DNA of 64,000 nt from Sunxiuqinia sp963678245 (GCA_965140765.1 OZ223309.1:3038001-3102000); one strand, 5' to 3'; positions 35,984-44,949 are shown, counted from the stretch's first letter. Numbers and translations: made by a program. The notes: a model not told the origin generated them from the letters alone.

Positions 35984-36460
35984 TTAAAATCTGAAATGCG
36001 CAAAAGCACGGTTTGCCTCAGCCATACGGTGTGTATCTTCTTTCTTCTTGAAAGCGCCACCTTCGTTATTGAACGCAGCCTGGATCTCAGCAGCCAACTT
36101 GTCTGCCATTGATTTACCAGAACGTTTGCGCGCATATAAGATTAAACTTTTGATAGAAACTGCTACCTTTCTTTCGGGGCGAATTTCCATAGGAACCTGA
36201 AATGTAGCACCACCTACACGGCGGCTTTTTACCTCTACTGCCGGAGTAATGTTTTCCAATGCTTTTTTCCAGATGTCAAGGGGTGAGAGCTCTTCATTTT
36301 TCATGCGTGATCCAACGATATCAAGAGCATCGTAGAAAATTTGATATGCAACGGTTTTTTTTCCGTGTTGCATCATATCATTTACAAATCTCGTTACAAG
36401 AACGTCATTAAATTTAGGATCTGGTAAGATGATCCTCTTCTTTGGTTTCGATTTTCTCAT
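35984..36460 (-). CDS. rpsG: Ribosomal protein S7
   Basis: 158 residues. MRKSKPKKRIILPDPKFNDV start; VGGATFQVPMEIRPERK and MADKLAAEIQAAFNNEGGAF. Organises the 3' major domain of 16S rRNA. Confidence 0.98.
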   Translation of the reverse strand: MRKSKPKKRIILPDPKFNDVLVTRFVNDMMQHGKKTVAYQIFYDALDIVGSRMKNEELSPLDIWKKALENITPAVEVKSRRVGGATFQVPMEIRPERKVAVSIKSLILYARKRSGKSMADKLAAEIQAAFNNEGGAFKKKEDTHRMAEANRAFAHFRF

Positions 36461-36517
36461 TCTTTCTTTTCTTTAGTGTTATTCTAATCGGTTGTTATCG
36501 ATTTGGAGCTTCAGGTC

Positions 36518-36535
36518 TCCCGATCAGTATCGGGA
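36518..36535. repeat. Palindrome TCCCGAT-CAGT-ATCGGGA in the rpsL-rpsG gap
   Basis: Perfect 7-bp inverted repeat with a 4-base loop in an unusually long (118-base) gap in this otherwise tight operon. No U-run. It could be a dispersed repeat, an mRNA processing site or an S7-type leader element. Confidence 0.5.
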
Positions 36536-36578
36536 TCATTTACTCAACCAAACCACTAAACTCGTCAATTCCAAAAAA

Positions 36579-36953
36579 TTATTTCTTCGGTTTTTTGGTA
36601 CCGTATTTAGAACGTCTCTGAGTACGTCCTTCAACACCTGCTGTGTCAAGAGCTCCTCTAACTAAGTGATAACGCACACCTGGTAAATCTTTCACCCTAC
36701 CTCCGCGCACTAACACAATGGAGTGCTCTTGTAGATTATGACCTTCACCTGGAATGTAAGCATTCACTTCTTTTTGGTTCGTTAACCTCACCCTTGCAAC
36801 TTTACGCATTGCTGAGTTTGGTTTCTTTGGTGTTGTAGTGTAAACACGTACACAAACACCTCGTTTTTGAGGACAAGCATCCAATGCACGAGACTTACTC
36901 TTCTCGACTTGCATCGTGCGTCCTTTCCTTACTAACTGTTGAATCGTTGGCAT
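36579..36953 (-). CDS. rpsL: Ribosomal protein S12
   Basis: 124 residues. First gene of the ribosomal block. Both streptomycin hot spots are wild type: Lys-Lys in TTPKKPNSAMRK and Lys in GRVKDLPGVRYH, so no resistance allele is seen. Preceded by two promoter candidates. Confidence 0.98.
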   Translation of the reverse strand: MPTIQQLVRKGRTMQVEKSKSRALDACPQKRGVCVRVYTTTPKKPNSAMRKVARVRLTNQKEVNAYIPGEGHNLQEHSIVLVRGGRVKDLPGVRYHLVRGALDTAGVEGRTQRRSKYGTKKPKK

Positions 36954-36996
36954 ACAACTATTTAATTAATCATTAATATTTTTGCAAAATGGACTG

Positions 36997-37026
36997 CAAA
37001 GGTATTGAAAACTTCAATAAAATCAA
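36997..37026 (-). promoter_or_regulatory. Proximal promoter candidate of the ribosomal block
   Basis: Minus-strand TACCTTTG (36997-37004) followed by CA, with TTG at 37024-37026, spacer 19. A good match to the Bacteroidota consensus; the leader would be about 37 bases. Confidence 0.6.
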
Positions 37027-37038
37027 TGCATTCCACTT

Positions 37039-37067
37039 CCGTTTTTGACAGATTTCTCCAAAAACGG
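37039..37067 (-). other. Hairpin between the two rpsL promoters
   Basis: CCGTTTTT (37039-37046) and AAAAACGG (37060-37067) form a perfect 8-bp stem that would be at the very 5' end of transcripts from the distal promoter. Confidence 0.5.
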
Positions 37068-37071
37068 CAGG

Positions 37072-37100
37072 CAAAAGTACTAATTTTCAGGAAAGAACAA
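37072..37100 (-). promoter_or_regulatory. Distal promoter candidate of the ribosomal block
   Basis: Minus-strand TACTTTTG (37072-37079) with TTG at 37098-37100, spacer 18. Confidence 0.6.
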
Positions 37101-37149
37101 TAGTTTTTCAGGGTGTTTTTTAGATTTTATCCAAATTGAATTGAAAAAT

Positions 37150-38475
37150 CTATTTTGACTGTATGACCTTTTCTTTAAGAAGCGACTTCACAGGATTGAC
37201 AAAACGCTGTATAAAACGCAAATCCTCAGTAATTATTTCAGCGTCACCTCTCATTTCCTGACTGAAAGTTAATTGTATGTTATAATTGGTCTCCAAGTCC
37301 TGGGGAAGCTCAATTTCAGCAATATAATGATCGTTTGCAGGCACCAGAGAAATGGTCTTAACAGTTCCACGAACCATGCCATATTCCATATACGGAAAAT
37401 TGTCAAACTGAATATTAACGCTCTGCCCGGCTTTCACTTTTCCTGCGCCACGAATAGGCAAAGTCATCCTACCAATAATCCTACTCTCTCGCTTAGGTAC
37501 AACAGTGAAAACAATTTCACCACTTTTAACTTGCTGATTTTTGCTCCAAAAGTTTGTAAAAGTGACCTGCCCGCCAATCGGAGTTTTCAACACAAAAGCT
37601 TTATTCCAATACTCCAGTCGACTTTTCAATATATTCAACGATTCGATCAACTCAGATTGTAATTTCAGTTTCTGATCTTCATATTCCTTTTCGGCAGCAA
37701 TAACATTCTGTTGCAGTTGAATAATATCTTGCTGTGTTTCTGCTAAATTTGTTCGAGCACCATTAAATGCATACTTCTTTTGAAGCATTGCTGATTCTGA
37801 CTTCTTAAAATCAATCAACGAAATCACCTCCCGAGCATACAAGCTTGAATCGCGCTGAAACTGCTCGTAAGCAATTTGGTATTCATCTTCCAAAATTTGT
37901 CGCTGCGTCCACAAACGATCATAGAATATTCTTTTCATGCGCTGCTGCTCTCGAAGCGATTGGATTTTTTGCGGATAAAAGTTTAATCGTACAAAACTGA
38001 CATAATTATTATACAAGCGTAGAAACGATGAAAAATCAGCTTGAATATCTCCAAGTCGATAATCAGGCATCAGTTTCTTATAATGTATAGTATCGAATAT
38101 GGTGAAATATGGATCAAGTGCTCTTAGATCATCTTCCAATTTGATGACATCTTCATAATTCGCAGTATTTTCCAAAATTGCAATTAACTGATCTTCCGTT
38201 ACTGTGTCGTTATCCTGAACAAACAGCTGATCAATATTGCCAGCGTTTCGAGCGACAATATGTGCAGGCGGATTTTCAGAAAGAACAATAATTCGCGCCC
38301 GAATAATATCAGGATAATGAAATAACCATGATCCCAGCAAGAAGAGCAAGAGCAAAATCAAAATCATCGTTAACCCACTTCGCAACAACCACGAAGGCGA
38401 TTTCCCAATAATTTCCTGAACTTCATCACTTCTTATTTCTATATTTTGATTGTTGTTTGGCATCAGCCTATACAA
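37150..38475 (-). CDS. HlyD-family membrane fusion protein of a peptide exporter
   Basis: 441 residues (start may be the internal MPNNNQ, 4 residues later). One membrane helix near residues 34-52 (LTMILILLLLFLLGSWLF), a split lipoyl/barrel-sandwich domain (AHIVARNAGNIDQLFVQDND and GGQVTFTNFWSKNQQVKSGE), and a long coiled-coil hairpin (about 130-290). It would link the inner-membrane ABC exporter 17 bases upstream to an outer-membrane channel. Directly downstream of the C39 exporter gene, so one operon. No TolC-like gene is present here. Confidence 0.9.
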   Translation of the reverse strand: MYRLMPNNNQNIEIRSDEVQEIIGKSPSWLLRSGLTMILILLLLFLLGSWLFHYPDIIRARIIVLSENPPAHIVARNAGNIDQLFVQDNDTVTEDQLIAILENTANYEDVIKLEDDLRALDPYFTIFDTIHYKKLMPDYRLGDIQADFSSFLRLYNNYVSFVRLNFYPQKIQSLREQQRMKRIFYDRLWTQRQILEDEYQIAYEQFQRDSSLYAREVISLIDFKKSESAMLQKKYAFNGARTNLAETQQDIIQLQQNVIAAEKEYEDQKLKLQSELIESLNILKSRLEYWNKAFVLKTPIGGQVTFTNFWSKNQQVKSGEIVFTVVPKRESRIIGRMTLPIRGAGKVKAGQSVNIQFDNFPYMEYGMVRGTVKTISLVPANDHYIAEIELPQDLETNYNIQLTFSQEMRGDAEIITEDLRFIQRFVNPVKSLLKEKVIQSK

Positions 38476-38492
38476 TATATTAATACGTTGTT

Positions 38493-40682
38493 CTAGTTTC
38501 CTAATTCGAGCTGATTTTTTACTAAGTTATAATAAGCACCTCTTTTTTTAGTTAGCTCAGCATGATTTCCCACCTCTACTATCTCCCCTTGATCCAGCAC
38601 CACAATTTGGTCAGCATTTCTTACCGTACTCAGCCGGTGCGCAACCACAACGACCGTCTTTCCTTCATAAACCCGGTTAAGATTTTCCATGATAGCCTTT
38701 TCATTATTCGCATCAAGCGCATTGGTCGCTTCATCAAAAAACAAGTAATCAGGATTTTTATAAATCACACGGGCAATTAAAATTCGTTGTTTTTGGCCCT
38801 GACTCAAGCCGTGTCCATCTTGTCCAATTTTGGTATTGTATCCCAGCGGTAAACCTTCAATAAAATCTTGAATATTGGCTGTCTTCACCGCAAACAAAAG
38901 CTTTTCTTTGTCAATCGATTCATCCCCCACAACAACATTATTGACAATCGTATCTGAAAAGATAAATCCATCTTGCATAACCGCCCCCACCTTTGTTCGC
39001 CACCACTGTTGTGAAAAATTTCTCAAATCGGTATCGCCTACTTTTATCGAACCGGAGACTGGCAGATAAAATCCTAAAAGCAGTTTAACCAGCGTCGTCT
39101 TTCCACTTCCACTTCCACCAACGATAGCGGTTACTTTTTGCTCTGGCAATCTTAGGTTAATTTGCTTTAAAACTTTGGGCGAATGAGGCCCTTCATATTG
39201 AAAAACTAAATTTGAAATATCTATTGTACGACTTACCGGCATTGTATTAATCCGCGGATCCTCCTTCTTCTCCTCGTCATCTTTATTATGAATCTCTCCA
39301 AGTCTCTCCAAGCTAATTTTAGCGTCCTGAGCCAAGTGAAGAAAATTAATCAGATCAGACAGCGGAGTATTCAACTGACCGATAATATACTGAACAGCCA
39401 ACATCATACCCAGTGTCATATTACCACTCAAGACAGCCATAGCGGCCAAGACTGTAATCACAATATTCTTGGTTTCATTGATAAAAACAGAACCGGCTTG
39501 CTGATACTGGTCAACGGACAGGTTTTGCACGTTTACCCTAAACAGCCGTGCCTGAATTCGCTCCCACTCCCATCGCTTTTGCTTTTCGTAATTATTCAGC
39601 TTAATCTCCGGCATGCCATTGATTAACTGAATCAGCATACTTTGATTTTCACTCAACTGGGTAAATTTCTTATAATCGAGCTGACGCCTGCGCTGCATAA
39701 ACAAATACACCCAAACGACATACAAGACAGAACCAATAACAAAAACCAACAAAATCCTCCAACTATAAATTGCCAGCACAATACCAAACACAAACAAATT
39801 AAATAGTGAAAACAAAACGCTCAGTGTTTGAGTGGTCAGAAATCGCTCAATCCGACGATGATCCTGTATGCGCTGCATCAAATCGCCTAACATCTTGGTG
39901 TCGAAAAAACCGATCGGCAACTTCATCAGCTTAATCAAGAAATCAGAAATAATGGAAATATTAATCCGGGTACTGATATGAAGTAAAATCCAGGAACGAA
40001 CAAAGTCGACTGACATCTTACCAATAAATAACATCATCTGGGCAGCCAGCACCAAATAGATAAAACTGATGTCCTGATTATTGATCCCGACATCAACAAT
40101 ACTCTGGGTTAAAAAAGGAAAAATCAGTTGAATAATACTCGCGGCTAAAAAACCAATCAGTAATTGGTTTACTAATCTTCGATGCGGGCGAACATAGCGC
40201 CACAAAAACGAAAAGCCGGCACGGTCAGTAACATCATCATCTTGCTCATAAAAAACAGGTGTGGGCTGCAACATCAGGCAAATCCCTTTCTCCACTCCTT
40301 CTTTCATGGTCGCCAACCAATGCTTTTTGAATTCCTGCTCGTTGTATTTCACCAAATCAAAAGCGGGATCGGCGACATACACCTTCCCCTTTCTAACCTT
40401 ATACACAACAACAAAATGATTCTGATCCCAATGTACAACACAGGGTTTTGAGACCTCTTTTATCAGTTGCTCGTAAGTAACTTTGGTTCCGAGACTACGC
40501 ATGCCGATTGCCTCAGCAGCATCACTTATCCCCAGTAAGGAAACCCCTTCGCGTGAAATGTGAGATTGCTCGCGTAAGTATTCCAGATTGAAATTGCGCC
40601 CATAGAATTTCGCAATCATTCGTAGGCAAGTTGGGCCACAGTCCATTGCATCAGGCTGCTTATAATGAGGAAAACGAGACAT
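38493..40682 (-). CDS. Peptidase-containing ABC exporter (C39 family, PCAT)
   Basis: 729 residues. N-terminal C39 cysteine protease: catalytic C15 in QPDAMDCGPTCLRMIAKFYG, His in QNHFVVVYKVR and Asp in YVADPA. Then six membrane helices (about 165-430) and an ABC domain with Walker A GGSGSGKTT, signature LSQGQKQR and Walker B YLFFDEATNALD. Such proteins cleave a leader peptide after a double-glycine-type motif and export the rest. The triad and ATPase motifs are complete, so the system should work if a substrate exists; two candidate small ORFs lie just upstream. Confidence 0.93.
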   Translation of the reverse strand: MSRFPHYKQPDAMDCGPTCLRMIAKFYGRNFNLEYLREQSHISREGVSLLGISDAAEAIGMRSLGTKVTYEQLIKEVSKPCVVHWDQNHFVVVYKVRKGKVYVADPAFDLVKYNEQEFKKHWLATMKEGVEKGICLMLQPTPVFYEQDDDVTDRAGFSFLWRYVRPHRRLVNQLLIGFLAASIIQLIFPFLTQSIVDVGINNQDISFIYLVLAAQMMLFIGKMSVDFVRSWILLHISTRINISIISDFLIKLMKLPIGFFDTKMLGDLMQRIQDHRRIERFLTTQTLSVLFSLFNLFVFGIVLAIYSWRILLVFVIGSVLYVVWVYLFMQRRRQLDYKKFTQLSENQSMLIQLINGMPEIKLNNYEKQKRWEWERIQARLFRVNVQNLSVDQYQQAGSVFINETKNIVITVLAAMAVLSGNMTLGMMLAVQYIIGQLNTPLSDLINFLHLAQDAKISLERLGEIHNKDDEEKKEDPRINTMPVSRTIDISNLVFQYEGPHSPKVLKQINLRLPEQKVTAIVGGSGSGKTTLVKLLLGFYLPVSGSIKVGDTDLRNFSQQWWRTKVGAVMQDGFIFSDTIVNNVVVGDESIDKEKLLFAVKTANIQDFIEGLPLGYNTKIGQDGHGLSQGQKQRILIARVIYKNPDYLFFDEATNALDANNEKAIMENLNRVYEGKTVVVVAHRLSTVRNADQIVVLDQGEIVEVGNHAELTKKRGAYYNLVKNQLELGN

Positions 40683-40769
40683 AGCGCATATTTACATCTT
40701 AAAAATAAGGGAATTAAGTGCTCGCACGCCAGTATTGTCGATTAGTTATTCACAATCAGAGGTTAATTA

Positions 40770-40853
40770 TTACCTAGCTCCCAAATAGTAACAACAATAG
40801 CTACTTCCAGACAGCTCCCAGGCTTCGATCTCTGCGCGAGTACAATCATTCAA
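40770..40853 (-). CDS. Candidate leader-type peptide gene or remnant upstream of the C39 exporter
   Basis: Open frame of 27 codons from TTG at 40851-40853 (no ATG; a stop lies six codons further upstream). The peptide starts LNDCTRAEIEAWELSGS and ends SYCCYYLGAR. The first half resembles the acidic helical leaders of double-glycine bacteriocin-type precursors (L-N-x-C...E-x-x-E-L-x-G), with LSGS where LxGG is expected, and the short rest is rich in Cys and Tyr. It lies 88 bases from the exporter start on the same strand. Lack of an ATG means it could be a decayed gene or chance. Confidence 0.25.
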   Translation of the reverse strand: MNDCTRAEIEAWELSGSSYCCYYLGAR

Positions 40854-40959
40854 TTTGAATTGCTGACAAAATCAAATTGAAACACCCCTACCTATTCACT
40901 CTAAACTTAGAGCAAACAAAATAATAGCTTCAAGAATATCGGCTTAATCCATAGACAAT

Positions 40960-41136
40960 CTAAATAAAACTAACAACAACACTATTCCCACTTTCAACAC
41001 TCATATCATACAGCGTTGATTTAACAGGCCTTTCAACTCGCAAGCAATACATATCTTCTTCTTGAATCCCGCCTACGAAAAATATAAAAAACGGCACTTC
41101 AACCCGAATTAACTCCATAAAACATTTTAATAACAT
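40960..41136 (-). CDS. Candidate 58-residue ORF upstream of the exporter
   Basis: From ATG at 41134-41136 (or ATG 41116-41118, 52 residues) to TAG at 40960-40962. The sequence has a hydrophobic stretch ending in a double glycine (RVEVPFFIFFVGG) followed by a polar part (IQEEDMYCLRVERPVKSTLY). The Gly-Gly near residue 22 is of interest beside a C39 exporter, though the preceding stretch is more hydrophobic than usual leaders. No family recognised; an open frame of this length can arise by chance at about the few-percent level. Confidence 0.3.
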   Translation of the reverse strand: MLLKCFMELIRVEVPFFIFFVGGIQEEDMYCLRVERPVKSTLYDMSVESGNSVVVSFI

Positions 41137-41157
41137 ATTTGTCCAAATTAAGCCCCG

Positions 41158-41187
41158 TTGTTTGTTAATAAATTATTACTAATTTTG
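41158..41187 (+). promoter_or_regulatory. Promoter of the EF-G-like gene
   Basis: TTG (41158-41160), spacer 19, TAATTTTG (41180-41187), about 60 bases before the ATG. Confidence 0.55.
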
Positions 41188-41249
41188 GTAGTCTCCATAG
41201 AAAAATCAACCTGCAAAAGCTTTTTTTTTTAACCAATAAAAACTAACAA

Positions 41250-43406
41250 ATGAAAATCTATAAAACAGACGAAATCCGCAACATTGCGCTAATCGGAAAT
41301 GCTGGCAGTGGGAAAACCACCCTCGCAGAAGCCATGCTGTTCGAGGGTGGAGTAATCAATCGCCGTGGCGAGGTAACATCCAAAAACACGACATCAGACT
41401 ACCTCCCCATCGAGCACGAGTATGGCAACTCTGTTTTTTCCACAGTCCTTCACTCCTTCAGCAACAACAAAAAAATCAATATCATCGATACTCCCGGAAT
41501 GGATGACTTCCGTGGAGGTGTTGTTTCGGCTCTCCACGTAGTTGGATGCTCAATTATTACAGTCAATACTCCACACGGAATCGAGTCGGGAACAGAAACT
41601 GCCTATAGATACACCGAACAAGCTGGCAAACCAATGATCTTCGTTTTCAACCAACTGGATCATGAGAACGTCAATTTTGAACAAACTATCGACCAAGCCA
41701 AATCGATCTTTGGGAACAAAGTAACGATTGTCCAATATCCACTAAATGCCGGTGCTGGATTCGACTCAATCATCGACGTACTTAAAATGAAGCTATATAA
41801 ATACCCGAAAGAAGGAGGAAAACCTGAGATTTTAGACATTCCTGCTGATGAAAAAGATCGTGCTGAAGAACTTCACAACGAATTGGTTGAAATGGCTGCT
41901 GAAAATGACGAAAATTTAATGGAGCTCTATTTTGATAAAGGCACACTGACTGAAGATGAAATGCGCCAGGGAATCAAACTAGGCATGATTGATCGCAGTC
42001 TGTTTCCTGTATTCTGCACCGGAGCAAAACTCAACATGGGGGTTGGGCGCCTACTGGAGTTTATTGCCAACATTACACCATCTCCAAACGAAGCCGTTGA
42101 AGTACCCGAAATCAATGGTAAAGAAGTTAAGAAGGGCGACGGCGCTCCTACCTCACTTATGGTTTTTAAAACAACTATCGAACAACATGTTGGAGAAATA
42201 ACGTATTTCAAGGTGATGAGTGGAACCGTAAAAGAAGGTCAAGACCTGATCATTGCCAAAAACGGAAATAAGGAACGTATTTCTCAATTATTTGTATCTG
42301 CCGGAAAAAACAGAGAAAAAGTTGATGCAATGAATGCAGGCGACATCGGAGCCACAGTAAAAATGAAAGACGTTGATGTCAACAACTCTTTGAGTGAAAA
42401 ATCAGCCGGTTATAAATTTGCTGAAATTAAGTTTCCCACCTCTCGCCACACCGTCGCATTAAAAGCAGTTAATGAAGCAGACGATGAAAAAGTAAGTGAA
42501 AGCTTCCAGAAACTTCACGACCAAGATCCTACTTACAAAGTTGAGTATTCTAAAGAACTCAAACAGATGCTGGTTCACTCTCAGGGAGAATACCATCTAA
42601 ACACATTAAAGTGGTTCTATAATAACGAATTCAAGTTAGATATTGAATTTGAAAAACCCAGAATCCCTTACCGGGAAACCATCACTAAATTATCGCAAGC
42701 GGACTATCGACACAAAAAGCAGTCAGGAGGTGCCGGACAATTTGGCGAAGTACATCTTTTCATCGAACCTTATATCGAAGGAGTAGACCCTAAAACCATG
42801 GTTTCGATGAATGGGAAAGACCAGAAACTATCAATTCGGGACACTCAGGAGTATCCGCTTGCCTGGGGAGGAAAACTAGTCTTTCACAATTGCATTGTAG
42901 GAGGTTCGATTGACGCACGTTTTTTACCTGCCATCATGAAAGGAATCATGGAAAAAATGGAAGAAGGACCATTAACAGGTTCATACGCGCGTGACATTCG
43001 TGTTTATGTATACGATGGTAAAATGCATCCGGTTGATTCCAATGAGATATCCTTCAAACTGGCTGGGCGTAACGCATTCTCAACAGCCTTTAAAAATGCG
43101 GGGCCAAAAATCCTCGAACCGATTTACAATCTGGAAGTTTTTGTGCAAAGCGACCGCATGGGAGATGTAATGAGCGACCTGCAAAGCCGCCGTGCTTTAA
43201 TCATGGGAATGGGTAGCGAAAGAGGCTATGAAAAAATAAATGCGAAAGTTCCGTTGAAAGAAATGTACAAATACATCACTGCATTGAGCTCACTCACTCA
43301 AGGACGAGGCATGTTCTCATTAGAATTTGATGGCTACGAAAAAGTTCCTCAAGAAGTACAAGACGAACTGCTGAAAGCTTACGAAGCCGAATTTGAAGAA
43401 GCATAA
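41250..43406 (+). CDS. Elongation factor G paralogue (EF-G2-like) without catalytic histidine
   Basis: 718 residues with all five EF-G domains. The P-loop is intact (GNAGSGKTT, K22), but three GTPase features differ from the canonical copy at 33860: switch I RGITI is replaced by YGNSV (58-62), the catalytic His of DTPGH is Met84 (DTPGM), and NKMD is NQLD (134-137). A paralogue with lost GTPase activity that still supports translation has been described in Bacteroides (EF-G2), and this protein fits it. It is monocistronic, with its own promoter and a shared terminator at 43568-43602. Confidence 0.88.
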   Translation: MKIYKTDEIRNIALIGNAGSGKTTLAEAMLFEGGVINRRGEVTSKNTTSDYLPIEHEYGNSVFSTVLHSFSNNKKINIIDTPGMDDFRGGVVSALHVVGCSIITVNTPHGIESGTETAYRYTEQAGKPMIFVFNQLDHENVNFEQTIDQAKSIFGNKVTIVQYPLNAGAGFDSIIDVLKMKLYKYPKEGGKPEILDIPADEKDRAEELHNELVEMAAENDENLMELYFDKGTLTEDEMRQGIKLGMIDRSLFPVFCTGAKLNMGVGRLLEFIANITPSPNEAVEVPEINGKEVKKGDGAPTSLMVFKTTIEQHVGEITYFKVMSGTVKEGQDLIIAKNGNKERISQLFVSAGKNREKVDAMNAGDIGATVKMKDVDVNNSLSEKSAGYKFAEIKFPTSRHTVALKAVNEADDEKVSESFQKLHDQDPTYKVEYSKELKQMLVHSQGEYHLNTLKWFYNNEFKLDIEFEKPRIPYRETITKLSQADYRHKKQSGGAGQFGEVHLFIEPYIEGVDPKTMVSMNGKDQKLSIRDTQEYPLAWGGKLVFHNCIVGGSIDARFLPAIMKGIMEKMEEGPLTGSYARDIRVYVYDGKMHPVDSNEISFKLAGRNAFSTAFKNAGPKILEPIYNLEVFVQSDRMGDVMSDLQSRRALIMGMGSERGYEKINAKVPLKEMYKYITALSSLTQGRGMFSLEFDGYEKVPQEVQDELLKAYEAEFEEA

Positions 43407-43567
43407 CATATATGTAAGCTATAATCCTAGAGAAGAATCTATTGCGGGTTTAAGTATTATCACCTTTTAGCATACCAATTAGGCAGTCATTACTGATGCC
43501 CGCAAAGTATTTGCTGTAAACTACTTATAACAAGATTAAATTTACATTCCACAATTACAAATAGAAA

Positions 43568-43602
43568 AGAAGCGAATTCTAAAAAGGATCCGCTTCTTTT
43601 TT
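43568..43602. terminator. Bidirectional terminator between the EF-G-like gene and the T9SS cargo gene
   Basis: AGAAGCG...CGCTTCT stem with an inner GAATTC/GGATCC part, followed by TTTTTTG on the plus strand and preceded by A-rich sequence. Confidence 0.75.
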
Positions 43603-43641
43603 GTTTGTATATTTCAATTATCTCCTTCAAAAACGACAGCC

Positions 43642-44949
43642 TCACTTCCCTCGAAACAAATGCACAAAACCGTGAGCAAAGTGCTCTTGATCATCGCGCC
43701 CAACGGCTTCAACAACGTAATAATAAACTCCAGGACTGGCGTATCTTCCTCCTATTTTGCCATCCCAGGCTGACTCACTTCTTGTATCGTTAAAGCCTTG
43801 AATGTTATTATTCTCCCAAGTGTGCACTTTCTTTCCCCATCGATTAAAAATCTGAACATTAATAGATCTTACAGACTCATAACCAACAATAAAATCATCA
43901 TTTATTTGATCACCGTTTGGCGTAAAAACATTTGGGACTGTGAGCCAAGAAGTAGAGACTTCGATATATTCTTCGATATAAAATGTATCTCGACATGCTA
44001 TTCCATCGCCATTTTTTGTTGTGACCAGCTTCACATTGTAATTTCCGGAGCTTTCATAAACATAGGTCGGGTTTTGATCAATAGCTGTTTGCATGATACT
44101 ATCCTCCACCGTGCCATTTTCCCCCTCAACAACCAGCTCCTCCTGACTACGATAGAGAAACCATTCGTATTGATCAGCATTCATCGAAGTGTTAGTAAAA
44201 GCAATCTCCGCAGGAGCTTCATATGCGCCTTCCGTGTCTCTCGAATCATCCGTATTTGCAACATATGTAAACGATGCTTCCGGAACGATCGACTGATAAT
44301 TGACAGTCACTTCAACCTGGCAGCCAAAACGGTCGTAAACAGTTAGTGTATAATCCTTATTTTCAGATGGAGGTGAAAAAATCTGTGGACTCAATACAGC
44401 TGCAACCTGCCCCCCATCAACAGTCCATTTTGCTTTTACATCTTTAACAACAGGCTTTTCTGCTCCGTTCGATAAGTCATAATAATTCAATTCCGCTTCT
44501 TCATCAATCGAGGCTGTCAACTGAAAATAGTCACAAGTTGATTCCGAAATTTCAGCAGTTGCTGTATACCAGCTATTCATCACCCAGGCAGTGTAAGTTT
44601 CAGTAACAGCTCCTGAGGTAATATTCACCCGATAGCCTCCATCAGCAAGATTCATAATTGTAGAAGTCGAACCTCCTGAATTATCCGTTTGAAAACCATC
44701 AAAACTTCCATTACCCGGATTATATTTCAACCACTCAAAAGTGGCCGTGCCAGTCGAGGAAGTTGCTGTTAGCTCCCCTGATTTTTCATCAGGAGCAACA
44801 CAAAAAATATAAATCTGATCCTGAGCGCCTGAACTATATTCAGTTGAAACGGAAGCATCAGCATCAGAAGAAATCTGCGCTTCTGTAAAAATTGGAAGAA
44901 ACAACGCAAGCAATAAAAGTAAAAACTGGGTGTTTTGTATCAACTTCAT
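43642..44949 (-). CDS. Secreted protein with gliding-motility/T9SS type B C-terminal domain
   Basis: 435 residues. Signal peptide (LLLLLALFLPIFTEAQ). The middle has Ig/PKD-like beta repeats (FTYVANTDDSRDTEGAYEAP, PTYVYESSGNYNVKLV). The last 90 residues match the CHU_C domain: VPNVFTPNGDQINDDFIV, IFNRWGKKVHTW, WDGKIGGRYASPGVYYYVVE. That domain directs export by the type IX secretion system, so the cell must have one elsewhere. Cargo function unknown; probably surface adhesion. Confidence 0.88.
   Translation of the reverse strand: MKLIQNTQFLLLLLALFLPIFTEAQISSDADASVSTEYSSGAQDQIYIFCVAPDEKSGELTATSSTGTATFEWLKYNPGNGSFDGFQTDNSGGSTSTIMNLADGGYRVNITSGAVTETYTAWVMNSWYTATAEISESTCDYFQLTASIDEEAELNYYDLSNGAEKPVVKDVKAKWTVDGGQVAAVLSPQIFSPPSENKDYTLTVYDRFGCQVEVTVNYQSIVPEASFTYVANTDDSRDTEGAYEAPAEIAFTNTSMNADQYEWFLYRSQEELVVEGENGTVEDSIMQTAIDQNPTYVYESSGNYNVKLVTTKNGDGIACRDTFYIEEYIEVSTSWLTVPNVFTPNGDQINDDFIVGYESVRSINVQIFNRWGKKVHTWENNNIQGFNDTRSESAWDGKIGGRYASPGVYYYVVEAVGRDDQEHFAHGFVHLFRGK

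Larger units (their letters stand above)
40683..41249. other. Intergenic region upstream of the exporter, holding small ORFs and the EF-G2 promoter
   Basis: 567 bases. On the minus strand it holds a 58-codon ORF and a 27-codon open frame (listed separately), both in line with the exporter genes. On the plus strand it holds the promoter of the EF-G-like gene and a T-run at 41221-41230. Confidence 0.6.
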
